Part shown: positions 25,949-34,791 of the stretch, in pieces
How the letters are laid out: each line of letters begins with the position of its first letter
Position numbering within the stretch: position 1 is the first letter of the stretch
From: Brucella daejeonensis
GTDB taxonomy: Bacteria > Pseudomonadota > Alphaproteobacteria > Rhizobiales > Rhizobiaceae
Length of the DNA stretch: 64,000 bases
NCBI RefSeq assembly: GCF_014199265.1
Contig: NZ_JACIJG010000012.1
Location: 1 to 64,000 of the forward strand
Reading direction: 5' to 3'
Notes under the pieces: model-generated
Databases searched by the model: none
What the model was told of the DNA's origin: nothing
The model's input: the letters and a program-made list of their open reading frames with translations, nothing else
Translations under genes and position numbers: made by a program

Positions 25949-26811
25949 ATGCGCCCCTGTCCTTTACCCCGTCGCTCAATCTTTCCGGTCAAGCCGGGGC
26001 TGGGCTTGCCGTGTATGATGTCACCGTCACTTATCGCAACGGCCATACCGCTCTCCACGATGCGAGTTTCGAGATACCGACCGGTACCATCAGCGCCCTG
26101 GTAGGCGTCAATGGCAGTGGAAAATCGACGTTGTTCAAGGCGATCATGGGTTTCGTAAGGCCTTCGAAAGGCACGATTTCCATCCTCGGTGAGCCGACCG
26201 GTCAGGCGCTCAAAAAGAATGTGGTGGCCTATGTGCCGCAGAACGAGGATGTCGACTGGAATTTCCCCGTTCTGGTCGAGGATGTGGTGATGATGGGGCG
26301 CTATGGTCATATGAACATGCTGCGAATCCCGAAGATGCGCGACCATGAGGCCGTGGCTTCCGCGCTGGAGCGGGTCGGCATGGGCGATTTCCGCAAGCGG
26401 CAGATCGGCGAACTGTCTGGAGGCCAGAAGAAGCGCGTTTTTCTTGCCAGGGCGCTGGCGCAGGACGGACAGGTCATCCTGCTCGACGAGCCTTTCACGG
26501 GCGTCGATGTCAAGACGGAAGACGCTATCATCGAGCTGTTGCGATCCTTGCGGGACGAGGGGCGGGTGATGCTGGTTTCAACGCATAACCTCGGCAGCGT
26601 ACCGGAATTCTGTGACCGCACGATCCTCATCAATCGCACCGTTCTTGCGTACGGGCCGACAGCGCAGGTCTTCACGCAGGAGAATCTGGAAAAAACTTTC
26701 GGCGGCGTGCTTCGTCATGTCGTTCTGGGCCGCAGCGACGGGATCGATATCATCAGCGACGACGAGCGACCGCTCGTGCTGCCCGAGGATGGGCGGAAGA
26801 GGCGGCGATGA
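25945..26811 (+). CDS. sitB: Metal (Mn/Fe) ABC transporter ATPase, SitB-like
   Basis: A 288-residue ATPase with Walker [11 protein letters not shown]-loop [13 protein letters not shown] (a typical cluster for manganese/iron ATPases), signature LSGGQKKR, Walker [13 protein letters not shown] and the switch region VSTHNLGS. It powers the permeases encoded by the next two genes. It overlaps sitA by 4 bp and the following gene by 4 bp. Confidence 0.93.
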   Translation: MNAPLSFTPSLNLSGQAGAGLAVYDVTVTYRNGHTALHDASFEIPTGTISALVGVNGSGKSTLFKAIMGFVRPSKGTISILGEPTGQALKKNVVAYVPQNEDVDWNFPVLVEDVVMMGRYGHMNMLRIPKMRDHEAVASALERVGMGDFRKRQIGELSGGQKKRVFLARALAQDGQVILLDEPFTGVDVKTEDAIIELLRSLRDEGRVMLVSTHNLGSVPEFCDRTILINRTVLAYGPTAQVFTQENLEKTFGGVLRHVVLGRSDGIDIISDDERPLVLPEDGRKRRR

Positions 26812-27668
26812 CGGCTCTTCTCCTGGAACCTTTTACCTATGGCTATATGGTCAATGCCATGTGGGTCAGCGCACTGGTCGGCGGGGTCTGCGCCTTTCTG
26901 TCGGTTTATCTCATGCTCAAGGGCTGGTCGCTGATAGGCGATGCGCTCTCCCACTCCATCGTGCCGGGCGTGGCTGGCGCTTATATGCTAGGCCTGCCTT
27001 TCTCGATCGGCGCCTTCTTCTCCGGCGGGCTTGCCGCCGCAGCCATGCTGTTTTTGAACCAACGCACGCGCCTGAAGGAAGATGCGGTGATTGGCCTGAT
27101 CTTTACCGCCTTCTTCGGGCTGGGGCTGTTCATGGTGTCGCTATCGCCGACCTCGGTCAATATTCAGACCATCGTGCTCGGCAATATTCTGGCCATCACG
27201 CCGGAGGATACGCTGCAACTCGCCATTATCGGCTTCGTGTCGCTCACCATACTCCTCGTCAAATGGAAAGACCTGATGGTGACGTTTTTCGATGAAAACC
27301 ATGCGCGTTCCATTGGTCTCAATCCGACCTTTCTGAAAGTCGTCTTCTTCACGCTCCTTGCCGCCTGCACAGTGGCGGCGCTGCAGACAGTCGGAGCGTT
27401 TCTGGTTATCGCCATGGTGGTCACGCCGGGGGCAACGGCCTATCTCCTGACCGACCGTTTTCCCCGTCTCCTGATAATCAGCGTCGTCATCGGCACGGCA
27501 ACCAGTTTCGCGGGAGCCTATTTCAGCTATTTTCTGGACGGGGCGACGGGCGGTATCATCGTTGTGCTACAGACGCTCATCTTCCTCATGGCATTCTTCC
27601 TTGCGCCGAAACACGGTATGCTGGCAGCCCGCAGACGCGCTGCCCAAGCGCTGGAGGGCGTCCGATGA
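26808..27668 (+). CDS. sitC: Metal (Mn/Fe) ABC transporter permease, SitC-like
   Basis: A 286-residue ABC-3 family permease with about eight helices. Typical segments are [20 protein letters not shown] near the N-terminus and [20 protein letters not shown] in the later helices. The C-terminal tail is basic. It overlaps both neighbours by 4 bp (ATGA), so all four proteins are translationally coupled. Confidence 0.92.
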   Translation: MTALLLEPFTYGYMVNAMWVSALVGGVCAFLSVYLMLKGWSLIGDALSHSIVPGVAGAYMLGLPFSIGAFFSGGLAAAAMLFLNQRTRLKEDAVIGLIFTAFFGLGLFMVSLSPTSVNIQTIVLGNILAITPEDTLQLAIIGFVSLTILLVKWKDLMVTFFDENHARSIGLNPTFLKVVFFTLLAACTVAALQTVGAFLVIAMVVTPGATAYLLTDRFPRLLIISVVIGTATSFAGAYFSYFLDGATGGIIVVLQTLIFLMAFFLAPKHGMLAARRRAAQALEGVR

Positions 27669-28501
27669 GTCTTCTGGACACGCTTCTCCTGCCTTTCCAG
27701 TTCGGGTTCATGCGCCACGCGCTTTTGATCTCCGTTCTGGTCGCGGTTCCTGCGGCGCTACTCTCCTGCTTCCTCGTGCTCAAGGGGTGGTCGCTGATGG
27801 GCGATGCGATCTCGCACGCGGTTTTCCCTGGCGTGGTGATTTCCTACATCATCGGAATACCGTTCGCGATCGGTGCTTTCATAGCCAGCATGATCTCTGC
27901 GCTTGCGACGGGATTCCTGAAGGAAAACAGCCGCATCAAGCAGGATACGGTTATGGGTGTGGTCTTTTCCGGCATGTTCGGCCTCGGCATTGTACTCTAT
28001 ACCAAGATCCAGTCAGAAGTGCATCTCGACCATATCCTGTTCGGTGACATGCTTGGCGTCAGTGTGAGGGACATTCTCGAAACCGGAATAATCGCCGTCG
28101 TTACATCGGGAATCATCGCGCTCAAATGGCGCGATCTTCTGCTTCATGCGTTCGACGCGGTACAGGCAAAGGTCGTCGGCCTGCCGGTCCGCCTCCTGCA
28201 TTATGGTCTGCTCGCCATCATATCGCTGACGATTGTCGGCGCGCTGAAAGCGGTCGGCGTCGTCCTCGCAGTCGCCATGCTGATTGCCCCTGGAGCCATC
28301 GCTTTCCTGCTGACGCGGGCATTCGGTCCGATGCTGGTTCTGTCGGTGGTAATTGCCGCTCTCGCTTCCTTCTTCGGCGTCTATGTGAGTTTCTTCATCG
28401 ATAGCGCCCCCGCACCGACCATCGTCCTTTTGATGACCGCAATTTTCATCGTCGCCTTCCTGTTTTCACGCGTTGCCGGGATGCTGGCAATCTCACGATA
28501 A
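27665..28501 (+). CDS. sitD: Metal (Mn/Fe) ABC transporter permease, SitD-like
   Basis: A 278-residue ABC-3 permease, paralogous to the one before it (LVLKGWSLMGDAISHAVFPG; ALKAVGVVLAVAMLIAPGAIA). Two different permeases form the heterodimeric channel in Sit/Yfe systems. It is the last gene of the operon; 134 bases separate it from the TAXI gene, with no obvious terminator. Confidence 0.92.
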   Translation: MSLLDTLLLPFQFGFMRHALLISVLVAVPAALLSCFLVLKGWSLMGDAISHAVFPGVVISYIIGIPFAIGAFIASMISALATGFLKENSRIKQDTVMGVVFSGMFGLGIVLYTKIQSEVHLDHILFGDMLGVSVRDILETGIIAVVTSGIIALKWRDLLLHAFDAVQAKVVGLPVRLLHYGLLAIISLTIVGALKAVGVVLAVAMLIAPGAIAFLLTRAFGPMLVLSVVIAALASFFGVYVSFFIDSAPAPTIVLLMTAIFIVAFLFSRVAGMLAISR

Positions 28502-28635
28502 ACGGTCAGCAAGTGTTCCCATCTTCTGCGAAATCGCCGGATATCCAAAAAGCAGCGGTTGACAATCGGCCTCAACCTTTTCATGGTTCCCGACACAATC
28601 TCAACATAATCCACGTGGGACGAGGGATCGGCGTT

Positions 28636-29625
28636 ATGAAATTTGGAAGCAAAATCCGCCGCTTGGCTGTCGCGGCCGTCGCGGGTGCCGTGGCTTTGGG
28701 AGCGAGCTTCGCTGTCGCACAGGCTCCGGCATTTTTCCGCATTGGTACCGGCGGTACGGCTGGGACCTATTATCCGATTGGCGGACTGATCGCGAATGCG
28801 ATTTCCGGTGCCGGCGAAAAGGGTGTACCGGGCCTCGTGGCGACGGCTGTTTCTTCGAACGGTTCGGTCGCGAATATCAACGCAATCCAGTCGGGCTCTC
28901 TGGAATCCGGCTTCACACAGTCCGACGTCGCCTATTGGGCTTATAGCGGCACTGGCCTCTATGACGGCAAGGGCAAGGTGGAAGACCTTCGCCTTCTCGC
29001 CACGCTTTATCCCGAAACGATCCATATCGTGGCGCGGAAAGACGCAAACATCAAATCGGTAGCCGATCTCAAGGGCAAGCGCGTTTCGCTGGACGAGCCG
29101 GGTTCGGGCACCATCGTCGATGCGCGTATCGTTCTGGAAGCCTATGGGCTGACCGAGGACGACATCAAGGCCGAACACCTGAAGCCGGGACCGGCGGGCG
29201 AGCGCCTGAAGGACGGCGCGCTTGATGCCTATTTCTTCGTTGGCGGTTATCCGACGGGTGCGATTTCGGAACTGGCTACCTCTAACGGCATTTCGCTTGT
29301 TCCGATCTCCGGGCCGGAAGCCGACCAGATTCTGGAGAAATATTCCTTCTTCTCGAAGGACCTGGTTCCTGCCGATACCTACAGGGACGTCGGCGAGACA
29401 CCGACTCTTGCCGTTGCCGCGCAGTGGGTCACGAGCGCCAAGCAGCCGGATGATCTGGTCTACAACATCACGAAGGTTCTCTGGAACGACGATACGCGCA
29501 AGGCACTCGATGCCGGTCACGCAAAGGGCAAGCTCATCAAGCTCGATACGGCGACGACCAGTCTCGGCATCCCGCTGCATCCCGGCGCGGAACGCTTCTA
29601 CAAGGAAGCGGGTGTGCTGAAATAG
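28636..29625 (+). CDS. TAXI-family TRAP transporter solute-binding protein
   Basis: A 329-residue periplasmic protein. ATG 28636 starts a signal peptide (KIRRLAVAAVAGAVALGASF, cleaved near AVAQA); the upstream open frame lacks such features. The TAXI signature is clear: FFRIGTGGTAGTYYPIGGLIANAIS, then SNGSVANINAIQSG and LKGKRVSLDEPGSGT. These proteins bind carboxylates or amino acids such as glutamate, but no ligand can be assigned. The fused membrane component follows after 146 bases. Confidence 0.92.
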   Translation: MKFGSKIRRLAVAAVAGAVALGASFAVAQAPAFFRIGTGGTAGTYYPIGGLIANAISGAGEKGVPGLVATAVSSNGSVANINAIQSGSLESGFTQSDVAYWAYSGTGLYDGKGKVEDLRLLATLYPETIHIVARKDANIKSVADLKGKRVSLDEPGSGTIVDARIVLEAYGLTEDDIKAEHLKPGPAGERLKDGALDAYFFVGGYPTGAISELATSNGISLVPISGPEADQILEKYSFFSKDLVPADTYRDVGETPTLAVAAQWVTSAKQPDDLVYNITKVLWNDDTRKALDAGHAKGKLIKLDTATTSLGIPLHPGAERFYKEAGVLK

Positions 29626-29771
29626 TCTTTTGAAGACCGTTTCGGTATCCGGACGATCTTATTTTGAACTGAATGGTGACATTGCGGCGGCTCGTTGTTC
29701 GAGCTGCCGCGTTTCCGTTTCCTGATCCAGCCTGTTGAAAATGCACGACCGGCAAAGTGGAGTTGGGCCGT

Positions 29772-31823
29772 ATGACTCAAGAAGAAAACGCAAAGCTTTC
29801 GCCGATGGAGCTAGATGAATCCAAGGCAAGAGAGCTTGAAGAAAAATTCGACTCTGAAATCCGCTTTCGCCCGCTGGCGCCTCTGGCTGCCCGCATTGTC
29901 GGGGCCTTGCTCATAATTCTGTCGATCTTCCATTATTATACGGCAGGTTTCGGCCTTCTGCCGGAAATGGTGCATCGCGGCGTTCACCTGTCCTTCGTGC
30001 TGGGACTGGTCTTTCTGGTCTTTCCCTTTTCCCGCAAAGGCTATGACAAGCCTGCAACGTCATCGCTGCTGCGGCCGCTGGGGATATCGATCATCGACTG
30101 GGCGCTGGCGATCATTGCGGTCGTGGCGGTCGTGCATGTTCCGCTGATCCCGCTCGACGATCTCGCTTTCCGTGTCGGCAATCCCACGACGACCGATGTC
30201 GTGCTCGGCGGTCTTCTCATTCTTGTTCTGCTGGAAGCCACGCGTCGTTCGGTCGGCTGGCCGCTGCCGATCATCTCCATCCTGTTCATGCTTTATGCGC
30301 TCTACGGCCCTTCCATGCCGGGCATTCTGGTCCATCCGGGAGCAACCTTCAGCCAGCTTGTGAACCATCTTTACCTCACCACGCAGGGCATTTACGGCAT
30401 CGCGCTCGGTGTGGTCGCCACTTACGTGTTCCACTTCGTGCTGTTCGGTGTTTTTGCTACGCGTATTGGCCTCGGCCAGCTCTTTCTCGACTGTGCGGCC
30501 TGGGTTGCCGGACGCTTCGCCGGCGGCCCGGCCAAGGTGTCGATCTTCGGCTCGGCCCTGTTTGGCATGATTTCCGGCTCTTCCGTCGCCAATACGGTGA
30601 CGGTCGGCTCGCTGACCATCCCGGCAATGATCCGTCTGGGTTACAAGCGCCATTTCGCTGCGGCCGTGGAATCGGCATCCTCGACCGGAGGGCAGATCAC
30701 GCCGCCCATTATGGGCGCTGCCGCATTCCTGATGATCGAGTTTCTCAACCTTCCCTATACGACGATCATTCTCGCGGCCATCGTACCGGCCTTCATGCAT
30801 TTCTTCGGCGTGTTGACGCAGGTGCATTTCGAGGCCAAGCGCAACGGCCTGCGCGGCATGACCAAGGAAGAGCTTCCCGATCTCAAGGAAGCATTCAAGC
30901 GCGACTGGCCGACGGTCATTCCGCTGGTCGTGCTGATTGCCGTGCTGCTTTCGGGTTACACACCTTATCTGGCCGCTTTCTGGGGCATCACGCTCTGCAT
31001 CGCCGTCGGTCTTCTCAATCCGCGTAAGCGCATGACCATCGGTGAAGTCCTTGACGGTCTGCGTGACGGTGCGAAATATGCATTGGCCGTTGGCGCCGCC
31101 GCCGCAACGGTCGGCATCATTGTCGGCGTGGTTACGCTGACGGGCGTGGGCTTCAAGATTTCCTATATCGTCACGTCCACCGCGGCACAGCTCGCCGCCT
31201 TCTTCGGCACGGTTTTGCCCGTAAGCTGGTTTGCGCCGCAGGCGCTTACATTGCTCTTCACACTCATCATGACGGGCATTGTGTGCATCCTGATGGGCTG
31301 CGGCATCCCGACGACTGCCAATTATATCATCATGGCGACCATTGCCGCCCCCGCGCTTGGCCTGCTTGGTGTCGAGCCGATCGTGGCGCATTTCTTCGTG
31401 TTCTATTACGGGGTCCTTGCGGATATTACGCCGCCAGTCGCGCTGGCGGCTTATGCCGCGGCCGGAATGGCCGGGGCCGACCCGTTCAGGACGGGCAACA
31501 CCGCATTCCGTCTCGGCATGGGTAAGGTTCTGGTGCCATTCGTGTTCGTCTTCTCGCCGTCACTGTTGTTGGTCACATCGAACTTCAACTGGCCGGATTT
31601 CTTTATTGCGTTTCTCGGCTGCACCATCGGCATTGCAGCGCTGGGAGCGGCGTTGTCCGGCTTCTTCCTGATCAGGACGAAGATATGGGAGAATGTGCTT
31701 CTCATCCTGGCGGCAGTGCTTCTGGTGGCGCCGGAAATCTACTCGTCCGTTATAGGCCTGTTGCTGCTCACTCCGGTCGTGCTTCGCCATCTGACCGGGC
31801 TTCGTCGACCTCAGGCGGCCTAA
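29772..31823 (+). CDS. TRAP transporter fused 4TM/12TM permease (TAXI type)
   Basis: A 683-residue membrane protein in which the small DctQ-like and large DctM-like subunits are one chain, as usual for TAXI systems. After a charged cytosolic N-terminus there are many helices; the DctM part shows GSALFGMISGSSVANTVTVG, STGGQITPPIMGAAAFLMIE and MGCGIPTTANYIIMATIAAP. ATG 29772 is preceded by GGAG; a GTG five codons earlier is possible. It should use a sodium or proton gradient to import the ligand caught by the preceding protein. Confidence 0.92.
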   Translation: MTQEENAKLSPMELDESKARELEEKFDSEIRFRPLAPLAARIVGALLIILSIFHYYTAGFGLLPEMVHRGVHLSFVLGLVFLVFPFSRKGYDKPATSSLLRPLGISIIDWALAIIAVVAVVHVPLIPLDDLAFRVGNPTTTDVVLGGLLILVLLEATRRSVGWPLPIISILFMLYALYGPSMPGILVHPGATFSQLVNHLYLTTQGIYGIALGVVATYVFHFVLFGVFATRIGLGQLFLDCAAWVAGRFAGGPAKVSIFGSALFGMISGSSVANTVTVGSLTIPAMIRLGYKRHFAAAVESASSTGGQITPPIMGAAAFLMIEFLNLPYTTIILAAIVPAFMHFFGVLTQVHFEAKRNGLRGMTKEELPDLKEAFKRDWPTVIPLVVLIAVLLSGYTPYLAAFWGITLCIAVGLLNPRKRMTIGEVLDGLRDGAKYALAVGAAAATVGIIVGVVTLTGVGFKISYIVTSTAAQLAAFFGTVLPVSWFAPQALTLLFTLIMTGIVCILMGCGIPTTANYIIMATIAAPALGLLGVEPIVAHFFVFYYGVLADITPPVALAAYAAAGMAGADPFRTGNTAFRLGMGKVLVPFVFVFSPSLLLVTSNFNWPDFFIAFLGCTIGIAALGAALSGFFLIRTKIWENVLLILAAVLLVAPEIYSSVIGLLLLTPVVLRHLTGLRRPQAA

Positions 31824-31833
31824 AATCTTCCCA

Positions 31834-31891
31834 AAGCGGGAACCGCCTATGCGGGAAAATCAGTCAGGGGACTGATTTTCCGGTCCCGCTT
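31834..31891. terminator. Branched stem-loop between convergent operons
   Basis: An outer AAGCGGGA/TCCCGCTT stem (31834-31841, 31884-31891) encloses two hairpins: CCGC-CTAT-GCGG (31843-31854) and a 12-bp stem with AGGG loop (31854-31865, 31870-31881). Some arms share single bases. It lies 10 bases after the TRAP stop and 28 before the FhuB-like stop, so it can end both transcripts. Confidence 0.65.
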
Positions 31892-31919
31892 CGATGATGC
31901 CCCCCATCCCTGGTATAGG

Positions 31920-33881
31920 TCAGCGCCGGGACAGAACGGCGATGAGGCATATGCCGCCGATGAGCGAGGCGAAAAGGCCGAGCGGCAAATTGTAGGGAAA
32001 TGCCGCCATCCGCGCGAGCCAGTCGGCCAGGATCATCAGCATCATGCCGATCAGAACGGATGCCGTGATGAAGCCTTTCGGCCTGTGAAAACCGAAGGTC
32101 CGGGCCAGATGCGGCGCAATCAGGCCGATGAAGCTGAGCGGTCCGATCATCATCGATGCAATGGCGGTCAGAAGGGCAGCAATCAGCACGATCGCGAGAC
32201 GGGACAGGGTCAGCGGCAGGCCGAGGCTGCGCATGGCAACGTTTCCGAGCGGGAGAATATCGAGCCAGCGCGAAAGGAGAAACAGGACGGTAAGGCTGAC
32301 GATCAGTACACCGCCTGCGATCCAGAGTTGCAATGGCGCGATTTGCGTGCCTGTGCCGCTGAGCCATGCGAGAAGGACAAATGCCTGTGGTGAACCGGTG
32401 GCGATGATCGCGGTCAGGATGGAACTCACCATTGCACCAAGGCCGACACCCGCCAGCAGGAGTTTTTCGGAGCCGAAACCGCTGCGTGCGGCAATGGCGA
32501 GAATGAAGGCGAGGGCGAAGAGCGCGCCAACCGTTGCACCGGCCCATTGGGCGTAGAGGCTGGTTTCGGCAGAGAAAAGAAGAACGACGGCAAGTCCCGC
32601 GCCGCAGCCAAGGCCGATCCCCAATATTTCCGGGCTTGCGAGCGTATTGCCCGTCATGCGCTGGAGTATGGCGCCGGCAAGCGCAAGCATGGCGCCGGCC
32701 AATGCCGCAAGGAACAGATGCGGCATACGCCAGTAAAGAAGCTCCTCAAATAATGGTCCTTTTGCGATCATCCAACCATCGGGGCCTCTGCTGAGGCTGA
32801 GAGCGAGTATGACCGCCAGACCGATCAGTGCCACAAGGCCCATCAGAAAAAGTGCGGGATGGTTTTGTCGCGAAATATTGGTTTCCGGTCTGTCCGAGGG
32901 CCACTCAAACATATGAAGGCGAGGCAGCATCCAGAGGAGAAGAGGGCCTCCGAGAAGTGCCGTGGCAGCTCCTACGGGCAGGCGGTCGCCGGTGAAATTC
33001 TGGAAGAGATGGATGAGCGCATCCGTTAGCCAGAGCAGTATGGCGCCGATGGCGGGCGCCGCGAACAATCGGGATTTCAGACGCCGTGCGCCTGAAAGTT
33101 GGGCGAGGGCATGTGCTACCAGCCCGACGAAGCCGAGAATTCCGACTTCAGCCGTGATACTGGCGGCCAGCCAGACGGCGATGGCGATAACGGCCAGACG
33201 ACTGGTCGCGAGCGATATGCCGAGATTGCGCGCATTGGCCGTCTCCAGCGCAAGCAGGGTCAGCGGACGCAGCAGAAAGAACGAAAATCCGCCTGCGATG
33301 GCGACCTGTGAACTCAGCGATAGTGCGGGTTTCCAGCTTTGCTGTTCCAGCGATCCGCCGCCCCAGACGAACAGCGAAAAGACATATTCGCCGTTGGCCA
33401 GAATGAGCGCCGTGCTGGCGGCGGTCGCGGTGAGGGAAACGATCATGCCGCAGAGGATGACGGATGCCGGTTCGAGCGAACGCTTCCAATTGAGCGCAAG
33501 AACAAGTGCAACGGCTATAAAACCACCGCCAAGCGCCAACCATTCGCGCATTATGACTGCCGCGGGCAGATAGAGCATTCCCGCGGTCATGGCCAGTTGC
33601 GCACCGGCCGCGATGCCGAGCGTGGAAGGCTCTGCAAGCGGATTGCGAAGCACCTGTTGCAGCAGCAGACCCGAAAGTCCCAAGCCCGCACCGCAGATCA
33701 GTGCCATCGCGCTGCGCGGCAGGATGACATCGAAGGCGATGATCCTGTTGAGAGCGAGCACATCCGGGGCCGAGAGCGCTTGCAGCAATTCATGGCCGGA
33801 TAGTCCGGCGGCAAGGCACGCCAGCAAGGCCCAGAGCAGGTAAATCCCTGGAATGGATTTAACGCCGCGCAAATCATTCAT
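31920..33881 (-). CDS. Iron-siderophore ABC transporter permease, FhuB-like (two fused halves)
   Basis: A 653-residue permease made of two homologous FecCD halves (about 1-320 and 335-653), as in E. coli FhuB; together they form the full channel. The C-terminal half has the ATPase-contact motif FIGLIAPHLARTFGFHRPKG. The N-terminal half has a degenerate version, GFVGLVAHALAQL, lacking the Pro-His pair. It overlaps the binding-protein gene by 8 bp. With the FhuC-like ATPase encoded at 38185 on the other strand it would complete a hydroxamate-type importer; the siderophore itself is not determined. Confidence 0.9.
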   Translation of the reverse strand: MNDLRGVKSIPGIYLLWALLACLAAGLSGHELLQALSAPDVLALNRIIAFDVILPRSAMALICGAGLGLSGLLLQQVLRNPLAEPSTLGIAAGAQLAMTAGMLYLPAAVIMREWLALGGGFIAVALVLALNWKRSLEPASVILCGMIVSLTATAASTALILANGEYVFSLFVWGGGSLEQQSWKPALSLSSQVAIAGGFSFFLLRPLTLLALETANARNLGISLATSRLAVIAIAVWLAASITAEVGILGFVGLVAHALAQLSGARRLKSRLFAAPAIGAILLWLTDALIHLFQNFTGDRLPVGAATALLGGPLLLWMLPRLHMFEWPSDRPETNISRQNHPALFLMGLVALIGLAVILALSLSRGPDGWMIAKGPLFEELLYWRMPHLFLAALAGAMLALAGAILQRMTGNTLASPEILGIGLGCGAGLAVVLLFSAETSLYAQWAGATVGALFALAFILAIAARSGFGSEKLLLAGVGLGAMVSSILTAIIATGSPQAFVLLAWLSGTGTQIAPLQLWIAGGVLIVSLTVLFLLSRWLDILPLGNVAMRSLGLPLTLSRLAIVLIAALLTAIASMMIGPLSFIGLIAPHLARTFGFHRPKGFITASVLIGMMLMILADWLARMAAFPYNLPLGLFASLIGGICLIAVLSRR

Positions 33882-34764
33882 GCGAATTTCCTCGCCATAT
33901 CGCGCGAAGCCGGCGCAGGAAATGCCTTGCTGCCGGCAGGCCGCCGAAATGATCGATCGGCGGCAGAAAATGGATGCGATTTTCCTGGACGGCGGGGAGT
34001 GCGTTCCAGAGCGCGTTCTCCGGCAGGCGCTGCAATGTTTCCCGGTCGGTCGGGCCGATCACGATGACGGAGGCGTCGGGCGCACGGGCGAGTTCTTCGA
34101 GACCGACTGGTGCTGCGGCCGAATAGCTTGTCGCGGCATCCCAGGCATTTTCCAGTCCCACCCGCTCCAGAACATTGCCGAACAGGCTGTCTTTGCCGAA
34201 TGCGCGAAGATGCCGGGCATCGCCGAGACTGATTATAAAAGCCTTGCGCCGCTCCAGCGATGCGAATTGCCGTGAAGCTGCTTCAATTTCGACCGCACTG
34301 GCCACAACCAGCGCGCGGGCGTTGTCTTCCAACCCGAGTTGTTCTCCCAGTTTCAGGGTTGCATCTTCCAGAAGCGCATAAGGCGGCTTGCCCGCCATGT
34401 GAACAGGTGGTGCGAATACGGGTGCGATGCGTTCGAAAGATGGACGCTGATATTCATAGAAATTGGAGGAGACGATCAGGTCCGGGGCAATAATATGCAG
34501 GAGTTCGAGATTGGGCGCGCCGCGCAGCCCGAGATCGGAGACGCTACCGGGCACATGAGGTTCAAGGCCGAGCTTTCGGTATTGCACGAGTTCGGTGGCG
34601 GCGGCGGGAACTGCGCCAATGGCAAGTGCGGTTTCCAGCATAGCCCAGTCGATGACGGCAAAACGCCTTGCAGCCGCGCGGGCGGGCCACCCAACGGGAG
34701 CGAGCGCGGCCATGCCGGCAAACCGAAGAAGGCTGCGACGGGTCAGCAAGGCGTCAGTCCTCAC
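33874..34764 (-). CDS. Iron-siderophore ABC transporter substrate-binding protein, FhuD-like, Tat-type signal
   Basis: A 296-residue periplasmic binding protein of cluster A-II. The N-terminus carries a twin-arginine motif (LLTRRSLLRFAG) and a cleavage region near ARAA, so Tat export is likely. The body matches FhuD: FAVIDWAMLETALAIGAVPAA, PDLIVSSNFYEYQRPS, FGKDSLFGNVLERVGLENAW, and ENRIHFLPPIDHFGGLPAA. It would pass a ferric siderophore from the outer-membrane receptor, encoded 27 bases upstream, to the FhuB-like permease. Confidence 0.9.
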   Translation of the reverse strand: MRTDALLTRRSLLRFAGMAALAPVGWPARAAARRFAVIDWAMLETALAIGAVPAAATELVQYRKLGLEPHVPGSVSDLGLRGAPNLELLHIIAPDLIVSSNFYEYQRPSFERIAPVFAPPVHMAGKPPYALLEDATLKLGEQLGLEDNARALVVASAVEIEAASRQFASLERRKAFIISLGDARHLRAFGKDSLFGNVLERVGLENAWDAATSYSAAAPVGLEELARAPDASVIVIGPTDRETLQRLPENALWNALPAVQENRIHFLPPIDHFGGLPAARHFLRRLRAIWRGNSHE

Positions 34765-34791
34765 CCTGACGGGGCCGTCGCGGCATTGTTC

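Noticed and set aside
28559-28590. A TTGACA motif upstream of the TAXI gene as a promoter
   Set aside because: No acceptable -10 hexamer lies at 16-18 bases, so the promoter cannot be supported.
30060-31391. A 443-codon open frame on the minus strand inside the TRAP permease gene
   Set aside because: The translation is a His/Arg/Asp-rich string typical of antisense to membrane proteins, with no domain or ribosome binding site.
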